A stretch of 20,371 nt of DNA from an uncultured Bifidobacterium sp. (lineage in GTDB: Bacteria > Actinomycetota > Actinomycetes > Actinomycetales > Bifidobacteriaceae). The notes below the pieces were generated by a model that was given only the letters and a program-made list of their open reading frames with translations, did not search any database and was not told the DNA's origin. Position numbers and translations under genes: made by a program. Of the stretch, positions 9,774 to 17,095 are shown piece after piece (positions within the stretch are counted from its first letter, which is position 1; the number at the start of each line of letters is the position of its first letter). The stretch spans positions 1 to 20,371 of the forward strand of contig CALNAE010000075.1 in assembly GCA_937874315.1 (NCBI GenBank), given 5' to 3'.

Positions 9774-9824
9774 AATGACGGCTTGTGATCGACAACCATT
9801 GGCCATCGACTACAAGCCGTCATT
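9774..9824 (-). terminator. Long inverted repeat downstream of clgR, possible terminator
   Basis: Perfect 13-bp arms AATGACGGCTTGT (9774-9786) and ACAAGCCGTCATT (9812-9824) with a 25-nt loop. It lies 100 bp past the clgR stop. On the minus strand it is followed by CTAGTGATCGGTTCTTT, so no immediate T-run; it may instead be a processing or binding site. Confidence 0.45.
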
Positions 9825-9923
9825 GTGCGCACCAATCCTCACTCCCACGACGCATCCGCCGTCCCGACCACCACTTACGACGAGCGGATGCCCCACGCTC
9901 CCATAACGACGGGTCAGCGGCGG

Positions 9924-10457
9924 TCAGTCCTGCAACGAGTCGAGATAATCGGCCACCATGCGCAGCATCTGAGCCGTGCTGAGCCCCAGTGATTCGGCGA
10001 TCGAAGCCAGCAATTCGGAGCTGGCCTCCTTCTGGCCGCGCTCGACCTCGGAGAGATATCCGAGCGAGACTCCGGCCTTCTCGCTGACCTCACGCAACGT
10101 CTTATGGTCGCGTGTCCTCAAATCACGCAGCACATGCCCGATCGCCTCGCGCAAGGACACGTCATGCGATTCAACGCCAGACTCACGCCGATGGGCCACG
10201 GCATGCGTCTTTGTCTGTTCCTCATCCTCGGCCTGCCACATACGGCTCAACGCCGCCTGCCTTTCGTCCTTCGCACGCTTCGCCGCCCGTGCTCGCAGCA
10301 CCTGCTGCTGAGCAAGCATCACGGCGCGACGTTGCGCGGGGGTCAGATTGCGCATCCGGGCGTTCCCCGCTTGCACCTGCTGCACGGTCGTCTGCGCGGT
10401 CTGAACGTTCAATGCGTTCATATCAACATGATCATGGGTGCGGGTCATCGTTTCCAT
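9924..10457 (-). CDS. clgR: ClgR-type XRE-family transcriptional regulator
   Basis: 177 aa from ATG 10457. Seen: a C-terminal XRE helix-turn-helix domain (about residues 102-165) with LREAIGHVLRDLRTRDHKTLREVSEKAGVSLGYLSEVERGQKEASSELLASIAESLG, ending MLRMVADYLDSLQD. The VS.GYLSEVERG.KEAS core is characteristic of ClgR. Known: ClgR activates clpP/clpC genes in Actinobacteria and is itself a Clp substrate in some. The first ~100 residues are an unusual Gln/Arg/Ala-rich extension (TAQTTVQQVQAGNARMRNLT..., AQQQVLRARAAKRAKDERQ); family members are usually about 100-140 aa. Start choice: AAAGGG lies about 9 nt before ATG 10457; the ATG at 10466 is too close to it. It sits in ftsK-pgsA-cinA-clgR order, 66 bp after cinA. 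Confidence 0.9.
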   Translation of the reverse strand: METMTRTHDHVDMNALNVQTAQTTVQQVQAGNARMRNLTPAQRRAVMLAQQQVLRARAAKRAKDERQAALSRMWQAEDEEQTKTHAVAHRRESGVESHDVSLREAIGHVLRDLRTRDHKTLREVSEKAGVSLGYLSEVERGQKEASSELLASIAESLGLSTAQMLRMVADYLDSLQD

Positions 10458-10523
10458 CTGAGTCATCCCTTTCGGCTTGTGTCCTACAAAGGCTTCACTA
10501 GGGACAACCCGCATCGCCGCACT

Positions 10524-11186
10524 TTATTCCTGCGAATTTGCTGTGAATTGACTCAAGTTTTGCAGAACGCGCAACACGGTAACCCGCCTGATTCGTGCGC
10601 GTGAGCCGCTGCACCGCAATTCGCCGACCCAGGTGGATCTCGCGGCCGATGAGGACTCGAGCGCCGGAAGCGACACGCCAATATACACCAGTCCAGCCGG
10701 CTTGGGGCCATCCGGGCCAGGCCCTGCCACTCCGGTAGTCGCCAGTCCGATGATCCTGTCCCCATAATCCGGTTGGGCGTACAGCGCAGCTGCGGACCGC
10801 GCCATCTGCCGGGCCACTTCGGGGTACACGGCACCCTCACGACGGAGTAGATCCGCGTCCACATGCAGTATCGAGGCCTTCGCCGCGACGTCATAGGTGA
10901 CCGCTGAGCCGAGGAATACGGTGGATGCCCCGGGAATGCGAACAAACGCATCGGCCAGCAGCCCGCCAGTCAGGGACTCGGCCGCCGCCACCTTGCAGTC
11001 ATGCCGCTGACACCATGCCAGCACCCGAACGACCATGGCATCGCAACGTGAGACCAACGCGTCATTCGAAATCGCGTCCACATCTCCGTCATCGCCGACA
11101 TGCATCGCCGGATCACCGACAAACGCAGGCCGATCCGGCGACCACGACGAGCATAGCCGCGCCGCATCACCACCCGAACGACTCAT
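10524..11186 (-). CDS. CinA family protein, nicotinamide-nucleotide amidohydrolase domain (PncC-type)
   Basis: 220 aa from ATG 11186, which follows GAAGGTG at about 11 nt. Seen: a CinA C-terminal domain (about residues 55-205) with AAAESLTGGLLADAFVRIPGASTVFLGSAVTYDVAAKASIL, EGAVYPEVARQMARSAA and ATTGVAGPGPDGPKPAGLVYIGV. The N-terminal COG1058 domain of full-length CinA is absent. Known of the family: stand-alone domains of this type (PncC) deamidate nicotinamide mononucleotide to nicotinate mononucleotide in NAD recycling. The first ~50 residues have no recognised domain, and internal starts (for example Met at about residue 27) cannot be excluded. The gene lies 44 bp after pgsA and 66 bp before clgR, consistent with one operon. 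Confidence 0.9.
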   Translation of the reverse strand: MSRSGGDAARLCSSWSPDRPAFVGDPAMHVGDDGDVDAISNDALVSRCDAMVVRVLAWCQRHDCKVAAAESLTGGLLADAFVRIPGASTVFLGSAVTYDVAAKASILHVDADLLRREGAVYPEVARQMARSAAALYAQPDYGDRIIGLATTGVAGPGPDGPKPAGLVYIGVSLPALESSSAARSTWVGELRCSGSRARIRRVTVLRVLQNLSQFTANSQE

Positions 11187-11230
11187 CTTTTTATCCGCAC
11201 CTTCTATATCCGCACCGATGGCGCTCCGAT

Positions 11231-11884
11231 TCAACCCTGATTGGTTTGCCGTGAGCGGTCGGCTCGATGCGAGAACACGTTGGCGAGATACACCGCACCG
11301 GAATACAAGCACAACACGAGCGCGATGAATATCACGACCTGGGTCGCGTTCGCATACCATACGGCCCATGTCGGGCGCACATCAGTATCGGCAAGCGAAC
11401 CGAGCGGGACCAACAACATGCCCAGCCCGACGCATTCGGCCAGCGTCTTGTACTTACCGGCCTTGGAGGCGGCGATCACTTTGCCGCCCTGATCGATCAC
11501 GAAGAAACGCATCACCGTGATGCCGATCTCTCGGATGAAGAACAAGACCGTCACCCACCAGAAGACCTCGCCGAAAGCCGAAGCGACGACCAACGTCGAC
11601 AGAATCAACACCTTGTCGGCGATTGGGTCCATGAGCTTGCCCAGTTCGGTCACCTGATTGTAGGTCCGAGCCATCCAACCATCGAGCTTATCGGTGGAGG
11701 CGGCGATGATGAACAACACGGCAGCCGTCCATCGCAATGCGATGTTCCGACTCCCCCAAGCCCCCGCGGCAATGTCGAGCCACAAAAAAACGATCACGAG
11801 CGCGAGCCGTGAAAATGTCACCAGATTGGGCGGGCTGTTCCAGCCATCCAGCAACGACGGCCTCTGTTTACCTTGAGTTTCCAT
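11231..11884 (-). CDS. pgsA: CDP-diacylglycerol--glycerol-3-phosphate 3-phosphatidyltransferase
   Basis: 217 aa. The enzyme makes phosphatidylglycerol-phosphate, precursor of phosphatidylglycerol and cardiolipin, in the membrane. Seen: the CDP-alcohol phosphotransferase motif DG-x2-AR-x8-G-x3-D-x3-D, read here in DGWMARTYNQVTELGKLMDPIADK. Several hydrophobic helices are present (around residues 20-40, 48-63, 90-115 and 175-200). ATG 11884 is chosen over the GTG at 11893 because AAGG lies at a good 8-nt distance from it. The gene is 75 bp after ftsK, with a TAAGAT box in that gap that could be its own -10. The family also holds phosphatidylinositol-phosphate and cardiolipin synthases, but the length, the motif and the ftsK/cinA neighbourhood favour PgsA. 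Confidence 0.95.
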   Translation of the reverse strand: METQGKQRPSLLDGWNSPPNLVTFSRLALVIVFLWLDIAAGAWGSRNIALRWTAAVLFIIAASTDKLDGWMARTYNQVTELGKLMDPIADKVLILSTLVVASAFGEVFWWVTVLFFIREIGITVMRFFVIDQGGKVIAASKAGKYKTLAECVGLGMLLVPLGSLADTDVRPTWAVWYANATQVVIFIALVLCLYSGAVYLANVFSHRADRSRQTNQG

Positions 11885-11959
11885 AGCATTCACCTTACCG
11901 CCATCATCCTATCTTAATCATCGTAAACGCTGGGAAATGCAAAGCAAAGCACGGCCCCG

Positions 11960-14872
11960 TCATCGCTCATCAGTCTCGGATCGCACGTCGGGCACCGACT
12001 GCTGTATGGCAGACGCCCCGGAAGTGCCCTGCAACGAGGTGGTATCGCCACGCAGGAACGCCAGGACCTGCTCCAGATCCTGCGGCTGCACCAGCACCTC
12101 TCTGGCCTTCGACCCTTCGGAAGGACCGACGACGCCATGCGATTCCAACAGATCCATCAGGCGCCCGGCCTTGGCGAAACCGACCCTGAGCTTGCGCTGC
12201 AGCATAGATGTGGAACCGAACTGCGTGGTGACCACCAGTTCGGCGGCCTGCAACAGCACGTCCATATCGTCGCCGATCTCCTCATCGGGTTGCGCGGCGT
12301 GCTGATCGGCCTCCTTGGCCATCTGCTCGATATCCTCCCGATAATGCGGCTTGCGTTGTGTGCGCACGAAATCCACGGCCTTGCGTATCTCGGATTCGCT
12401 GACCCAAGACCCCTGAACGCGCAACGGTTTGGCGGAGCCCATGGGCAGGAACAACGCGTCGCCCTGACCGATTAATGTCTCGGCACCCACCGTATCGAGA
12501 ATCACTCGGGAATCGGTCGCGGATGATGTGGCGAATGCCAGACGCGACGGGATGTTCGCCTTGATCAGGCCGGTGACGACGTCGACCGATGGCCGCTGCG
12601 TGGCCAACACCAGATGGACGCCGGCGGCTCGTGCCAGCTGCGTGATGCGCTGTATGGAGCTCTCCACGTCATTCTTGGCCACCATCATCAGATCCGCCAT
12701 CTCATCCACGACGACCAGAAGATATGGATACGGAGCAACCTTGCGATTGGAACCGGCCGGAGCGTGAACCTTACCCGATCTTACCGCCTCATTGAAATCC
12801 TTGACATGTCTGAACCCGAAGAACTGCAGGTCATCGTATCGTGCATCCATCTCCTTGACCACCCATTCCAGCGCCTGAGCCGCCTTCTTGGGATCGGTGA
12901 TGATCGGCGTGAGCAGATGTGGAATCCCCGCATATGCCGACAACTCCACACGCTTGGGATCGACCATGATCATACGTACCTGTTCGGGAGTCGCCCGCAT
13001 GATAATCGAGGTGAGCATGGAATTGATGAAACTGGATTTTCCCGAGCCCGTGGCACCTGCGACCAGCAGATGCGGCATCTTCGTCAGATCGGCGGTGACG
13101 AAATGCCCCTCAACGTCTTTGCCGACACCCGCGAGCATGGGATTTGGGTCATTCATCGCCTCATCCGAACGCAGCACGTCGCCCAGATGAACGATTTCGC
13201 GATCCACATTCGGTATCTCGATGCCGATAGCCGATTTGCCGGGTATCGGAGACAGGATGCGGACATCCGAACTCGCCACGGCATAGGCAATGTTGCGTTG
13301 CAGATTCGTGACCTTCTCGACTTTGACACCTGGCCCGAGCTCGACCTCGTATTGGGTTACGGAGGGGCCGCGCAGAAACCCAACCACCTTGGCATCGATG
13401 GAGAACTGCTGGAACGTGGAGGTCAACGCCCTGATAACGTTGTCATTGGCCGGCGTGCGGGCCGCATGGGGCTGTCCCTTGACCAGCACATTGAGATCGG
13501 GCAGATGGTACGGCGGGAACCGCTGCTCCGGATGGGCTTCATCGTCGGCGCCGACCGAAGGACTCACCACGGCATTGTCCGGCCCCGACTGCGCATCGGT
13601 GGCATCGGTGACATCGGTGGATCCTGCGGACTGCAACTCACCGGTGGTCTCGTCCACCATCATCGCTCGTTCACCATCGGACGACGGATCGCGCGCAACC
13701 GGCGTTCCCACACCTGCCCAGGGATCGCTCGAAGCCCCAGGACGTGCAGACGACAGAGCAGCCGGCAACGCACTCGTTGCGGTACGGGCCGTCGAGACCG
13801 ACGGCAATATCCGCGTGGCGCCATCGCCTCCGACGCCGGCCACGGCCACGGTGGGCTCCTCGAACGCAGGCAACGCCGAGTTCGAAGGCATGATCTGGGT
13901 CTCCAAAGGCCGGCCATGTTGCCTCGCCGCTTTGTCGAAAGCCGTGTCGTTCTCATATTGGTCCAGCCGAGAACCGTCTTTTGAGCCCTTGCGTCGGGAG
14001 AATCGGTCCATGACGCGATCCCACCACCGCGCCGACGGCTGCCGATCGTCAACGTCCTGTCCATCGTGCGAAGGCACCCCCGCCGCGAACGCCAACGTAT
14101 CATCGCCGATCCGAACCTCATTGGGAAACTGTGATTCTTCGGGAGCGGTCCCGTCGGCCTCGGCGGTTCCGTCAGACCGATTCCGGCTTTTGCCAAACAG
14201 GGTTCTGGCACGCTCAGGAATCTCATTGACGTGGATCCGGGTTATCAACAGTACGGAGAACAATGCCGTGACCGCGAAAATCACCATGGCGAAAACTGCG
14301 GACAGCCCCCAAGCCAACGGCGAACCGAGGAAGAAGCCGAACAGCCCCCCGGCATGCTGCAGCGCGGTCATATCGAATCCACGGATATCGGAAACCAGCA
14401 GCACGTCGATCATGGAGCAGGCGGATAACATCAATAGGGTCCAGCCGGTGACGACCTTGGAATTCTCGGCGTGCTCACCGCTGTTGCGCATCAGCCGAAT
14501 GGCCAGATAGGTCAACAGCACGGGAAGCACCACGCTCATCACGCCGAAGGTCCCCGAAGCCACGGCGTGCAGAGCCTTGCCCAGGATGCCATCGACTCGG
14601 AACCATTCCGACGCGCAAAACAGAATGGCCAGCATCAGAAGGATGAAGCACCAGCCGTCAATCTGATTATTCGGATCGTAATCGCCCACTCCGCTGATCG
14701 TTCGCACGATCTTGCCAAGCCAACGGGGTAATGCCAACAACACCTTATGCCACGTCGGCTCCATGCGGCGACCATCGTCGGGGGTATGCGTGGTATGAGC
14801 GGAAGACTCCCCCGAGCGTGTGCGCGGGGAAGCGCCTGAATTCTTATTGCGTGAAGATGCGGTTCGTGCCAT
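11960..14872 (-). CDS. ftsK: DNA translocase FtsK
   Basis: 970 aa. FtsK is a membrane-anchored, ring-forming motor at the division septum that clears chromosome termini. Seen: four predicted membrane segments (about residues 73-215: WCFILLMLAILFCASEW, FGVMSVVLPVLLTYLAIRL, GWTLLMLSACSMIDVLLV, LAWGLSAVFAMVIFAVTALFS). A hydrophilic linker of about 240 residues follows. The motor domain carries Walker A GATGSGKSSF (~605-614), a Walker B-type strand YPYLLVVVDEMADLMM, and ATQRPSVDVVTGLIKANIPSR. A C-terminal gamma domain (~866-942) holds TSMLQRKLRVGFAKAGRLMDLLE, which recognises KOPS sites. ATG 14872 is preferred to 14905 because TAGAAT stands 10 nt upstream (leaderless pattern) and the protein then begins MARTASSRNK. 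Confidence 0.97.
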   Translation of the reverse strand: MARTASSRNKNSGASPRTRSGESSAHTTHTPDDGRRMEPTWHKVLLALPRWLGKIVRTISGVGDYDPNNQIDGWCFILLMLAILFCASEWFRVDGILGKALHAVASGTFGVMSVVLPVLLTYLAIRLMRNSGEHAENSKVVTGWTLLMLSACSMIDVLLVSDIRGFDMTALQHAGGLFGFFLGSPLAWGLSAVFAMVIFAVTALFSVLLITRIHVNEIPERARTLFGKSRNRSDGTAEADGTAPEESQFPNEVRIGDDTLAFAAGVPSHDGQDVDDRQPSARWWDRVMDRFSRRKGSKDGSRLDQYENDTAFDKAARQHGRPLETQIMPSNSALPAFEEPTVAVAGVGGDGATRILPSVSTARTATSALPAALSSARPGASSDPWAGVGTPVARDPSSDGERAMMVDETTGELQSAGSTDVTDATDAQSGPDNAVVSPSVGADDEAHPEQRFPPYHLPDLNVLVKGQPHAARTPANDNVIRALTSTFQQFSIDAKVVGFLRGPSVTQYEVELGPGVKVEKVTNLQRNIAYAVASSDVRILSPIPGKSAIGIEIPNVDREIVHLGDVLRSDEAMNDPNPMLAGVGKDVEGHFVTADLTKMPHLLVAGATGSGKSSFINSMLTSIIMRATPEQVRMIMVDPKRVELSAYAGIPHLLTPIITDPKKAAQALEWVVKEMDARYDDLQFFGFRHVKDFNEAVRSGKVHAPAGSNRKVAPYPYLLVVVDEMADLMMVAKNDVESSIQRITQLARAAGVHLVLATQRPSVDVVTGLIKANIPSRLAFATSSATDSRVILDTVGAETLIGQGDALFLPMGSAKPLRVQGSWVSESEIRKAVDFVRTQRKPHYREDIEQMAKEADQHAAQPDEEIGDDMDVLLQAAELVVTTQFGSTSMLQRKLRVGFAKAGRLMDLLESHGVVGPSEGSKAREVLVQPQDLEQVLAFLRGDTTSLQGTSGASAIQQSVPDVRSETDER

Positions 14873-14882
14873 AACACGACCT

Positions 14883-14888
14883 ATTCTA
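14883..14888 (-). promoter_or_regulatory. -10-like box TAGAAT of ftsK
   Basis: Minus-strand TAGAAT, 10 nt, then the ftsK ATG. A -35 for it would fall near 14906-14911, overlapping the -10 of the divergent Fic gene. Confidence 0.5.
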
Positions 14889-14909
14889 TCGGCCCCCACT
14901 CCCATCGAC

Positions 14910-14915
14910 TATGAT
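14910..14915 (+). promoter_or_regulatory. -10-like box TATGAT of the Fic gene
   Basis: TATGAT, 8 nt, then ATG 14924, with no Shine-Dalgarno. The spacing suggests a leaderless transcript. Its -35 region would cover the ftsK -10. Confidence 0.5.
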
Positions 14916-14923
14916 GGCGTGGT

Positions 14924-15691
14924 ATGACACCAGCGGAACGAACGAGTGCGGTGGCATTCGCCGAGAAAAATTGCGCGCTGGAAGCTTTGCGCCCCAGCGA
15001 CAGGACGCTTCAGAGCGCCCAGGCCTATCGACGGGGTCTTCTGGGCTGCGAGGCCCTGGTCACCGGAGCGGACACCGACATCGGCAGCGCGATCATGACC
15101 CGGACCATACGCCTCATCGAACGCGGGTGGCCGACCAACGGGGATTTACGGGAGCTCATCACAATTCACCGCGGATTATTCACCGGAGTCTTCGCCGATG
15201 CCGGACGGCTGCGTACCAGTGACCTAGGCAGCCGCACCACCGTGGAATCCACGGAGAACGGCACGCCCGCCATCGGCCGCCCCTCAGGCCATCCCGATCA
15301 GGCGTCAAGCGCCTTCTTCCCCGCCTCACTCATCGAGACCGGGGCGATGAACATCACCACCGAGCTCGCCGAGCACCGCAACCTGAGCAGCCTGGATCGG
15401 TCGGTGTTCACCCACGCATTGGCGAAGTTGTACGACGAGCTGGGATATCTTCATCCCTTTGCCGAGGGCAACGCCCTGACGCTGCGCATATTCGCCTCAC
15501 GGCTGGCCCACGACGCGGGCTGGGACCTGGACTGGGCAACGGTCACGCGCGAACAGTATCAGCGAGCCAAGCATGAGGCGTATCGCGGAGACATTCGCGC
15601 CTTCGAAGATCTATTTGCCGCCATCCAACGACCGGCCAACCCGACCAGGATCTTTCTGATCGCCGGATGGGACCAAGGTCCCGCGCACTGA
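14924..15691 (+). CDS. Fic-domain protein with altered active-site loop
   Basis: 255 aa. Fic proteins usually transfer AMP from ATP to a target protein. Seen: IHRGLFTGVFADAGRLRTSDLG (about 81-102), matching the Fic entry segment; a helix FTHALAKLYDELGYL; then the catalytic loop HPFAEGNALTLR (177-188) and a C-terminal LDWATVTREQYQRAKHEAYRGDIRAFEDLF. Compared with the consensus HPFx(D/E)GN(G/K)RxxR, His177, Pro178, Phe179, Glu181, Gly182, Asn183 and the last Arg188 are kept, but positions 184-185 are Ala-Leu instead of Gly-Arg. I found no inhibitory (S/T)xxxE(G/N) motif in the protein and no small antitoxin gene beside it. It is divergent from ftsK with overlapping promoters. The start is ATG 14924, leaderless by its TATGAT. 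Target unknown; the altered loop may change or remove AMP-transfer activity. Confidence 0.88.
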   Translation: MTPAERTSAVAFAEKNCALEALRPSDRTLQSAQAYRRGLLGCEALVTGADTDIGSAIMTRTIRLIERGWPTNGDLRELITIHRGLFTGVFADAGRLRTSDLGSRTTVESTENGTPAIGRPSGHPDQASSAFFPASLIETGAMNITTELAEHRNLSSLDRSVFTHALAKLYDELGYLHPFAEGNALTLRIFASRLAHDAGWDLDWATVTREQYQRAKHEAYRGDIRAFEDLFAAIQRPANPTRIFLIAGWDQGPAH

Positions 15692-15700
15692 GTGAGCGCA

Positions 15701-15744
15701 ACGTCTCTTGCCGTGCCGCCGTGCCCGACGTCTCTTGCCGTGCC
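15701..15744 (+). repeat. Two copies of a 17-bp direct repeat, 27-bp period
   Basis: ACGTCTCTTGCCGTGCC at 15701-15717 and 15728-15744, separated by 10 bp that also resemble the repeat end. It lies just past the Fic stop, in the 262-bp gap between two convergent genes (15692-15953). I see no gene in that gap. Confidence 0.8.
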
Positions 15745-15953
15745 CGACCCATGTTCCGCCACGCTTGCCGCATCGGATGATGTGTCGGCCCGCCATGGCA
15801 GCCCCTGTCATCCAAGATCGACACCGGAGACCAACAACAGCGGCCACAACTCTCGTCGTCACCTCGGGCAGACGTCTTGAGGAACGCCTCGCGTCGATGG
15901 CGGCCGAGGGTTATGAAAGTTCAAGAAGCTCAGGCCGATTCCATGCCATTGTC

Positions 15954-17003
15954 TCAATGTCGCAGCCGTTGCCGGCCGCCGTCATCAGAGCGCGTCGGCG
16001 GCGTGTCCGCCACATCGCCCAGATGATGCACCGCATACGTGTCGGCGTATGAATCCTCGGCGTCGAACCGCCCCGCATCGGCCTGCTCGACCACAGCGAG
16101 CGCCCGTTCAGTCAAATCGGTGGCGAGCGCCGGCAGCCAATGGATTCTCGGATCGCGCCCGAACCAACCCATCTGTTTGCGCGCCAACCGCTTGGTCCGC
16201 TGCGCGATGTCCTCATAGGCCTGATCTTCGCTTATCCGGCCATCCAGCGCCGCGATGATCTGCCCATATCCCAATGCCCGTGACGCGGTTTTCCCCAACC
16301 TGTCTCGCAGCCGTCGCACCTCCTGGGTGAATCCCTGCTCACGCATCTGTCTGGTCCTCAAATCGACGCGTTCGTCGAGTTGCGCGCGCGACAGGTCCAA
16401 CCCGATCTGAACGGCGGGCATGACATAGCGATACCTCGGCAACGTCGCCGAGTATGGCCGACCGGTAAGGGCTATCACCTCCAAGGCGCGTATGGTTCGC
16501 CGCGGATTGTGAGGATCCATCTGCTGCGCGGCCCGAGGATCCTTGGCCGTCAGCTCGGCGTATAACGCACCGGCGCCCTCTGTCTGCTCCCGTCTCTCCA
16601 GTTGCTGGCGGATGCGGGCGTCGGTCGCGGGAAAGGATATGTCGTCGATGGCCGCACGCGCGTAGAGTCCCGATCCGCCGACCAGAATGGGACGAACGTC
16701 CCGTTCCTTCAGTTCATCGATACAGGTCCGCGCCAGACGTTGGAATATGGCGACGCTCATGGACTGTTCGGGATCGACGATGTCCAACAGATGATGGGCG
16801 ACCGCACTCCTCTGCGCAACGCTGGGTTTGGCCGTGCCGACGTCCATGCCCCGGTACATCTGGTAGGCATCCGCATTGACGATTTCGGCCCGCTGCCCCC
16901 GAGCCGCCAACGCCCGAGCCAGAGCGATGCCCAGGCCGGTCTTGCCCGAGGCCGTAGGCCCGATAATCGATATCACGCATGAGTCCGTAGCTTTCTTGTG
17001 CAT
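15954..17003 (-). CDS. miaA: tRNA dimethylallyltransferase
   Basis: 349 aa. MiaA adds a dimethylallyl group to N6 of A37 in tRNAs reading UNN codons. Seen: the P-loop GPTASGKT (residues ~15-22), NADAYQMYRGMDVGTAKPS with the conserved Asp and Tyr-Gln, HHLLDIVDPEQSMSVAIFQ, VGGSGLYARA, NPRRTIRALEV, and a C-terminal TKRLARKQMGWFGRDPRIHWL. A hydrophilic tail of about 50 residues beyond that core (ADAGRFDAEDSYADTY..., ending in RQRLRH) is extra relative to short homologues. The ATG at 17003 has TAGAAT 7 nt upstream and no Shine-Dalgarno, so it is probably leaderless. The gene is divergent from the alarmone synthetase at 17096. No miaB is in the window. Confidence 0.97.
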   Translation of the reverse strand: MHKKATDSCVISIIGPTASGKTGLGIALARALAARGQRAEIVNADAYQMYRGMDVGTAKPSVAQRSAVAHHLLDIVDPEQSMSVAIFQRLARTCIDELKERDVRPILVGGSGLYARAAIDDISFPATDARIRQQLERREQTEGAGALYAELTAKDPRAAQQMDPHNPRRTIRALEVIALTGRPYSATLPRYRYVMPAVQIGLDLSRAQLDERVDLRTRQMREQGFTQEVRRLRDRLGKTASRALGYGQIIAALDGRISEDQAYEDIAQRTKRLARKQMGWFGRDPRIHWLPALATDLTERALAVVEQADAGRFDAEDSYADTYAVHHLGDVADTPPTRSDDGGRQRLRH

Positions 17004-17010
17004 ACCGGCG

Positions 17011-17016
17011 ATTCTA
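17011..17016 (-). promoter_or_regulatory. -10-like box TAGAAT of miaA
   Basis: Minus-strand TAGAAT, 7 nt, then ATG 17003, without a Shine-Dalgarno. Confidence 0.45.
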
Positions 17017-17082
17017 CCGGTCGCGCTTCCATCGCGCTTGCGTCCAGAACTCGGGGTTCCGCACTTGCGCGGCAGCGCGCGT

Positions 17083-17088
17083 TATCAT
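17083..17088 (+). promoter_or_regulatory. -10-like box TATCAT of the alarmone synthetase gene
   Basis: TATCAT, 7 nt, then GTG 17096. The box overlaps the upstream in-frame ATG at 17087, which could not be translated from a transcript started by this box. Confidence 0.35.
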
Positions 17089-17095
17089 GGAAACT

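Noticed and set aside
12614..13984. 456-codon open frame on the plus strand
   Set aside because: Antisense shadow of ftsK.
14924..15691. Fic gene as part of a toxin-antitoxin pair
   Set aside because: No small partner gene lies on either side and the gene opens directly from its own promoter opposite ftsK.
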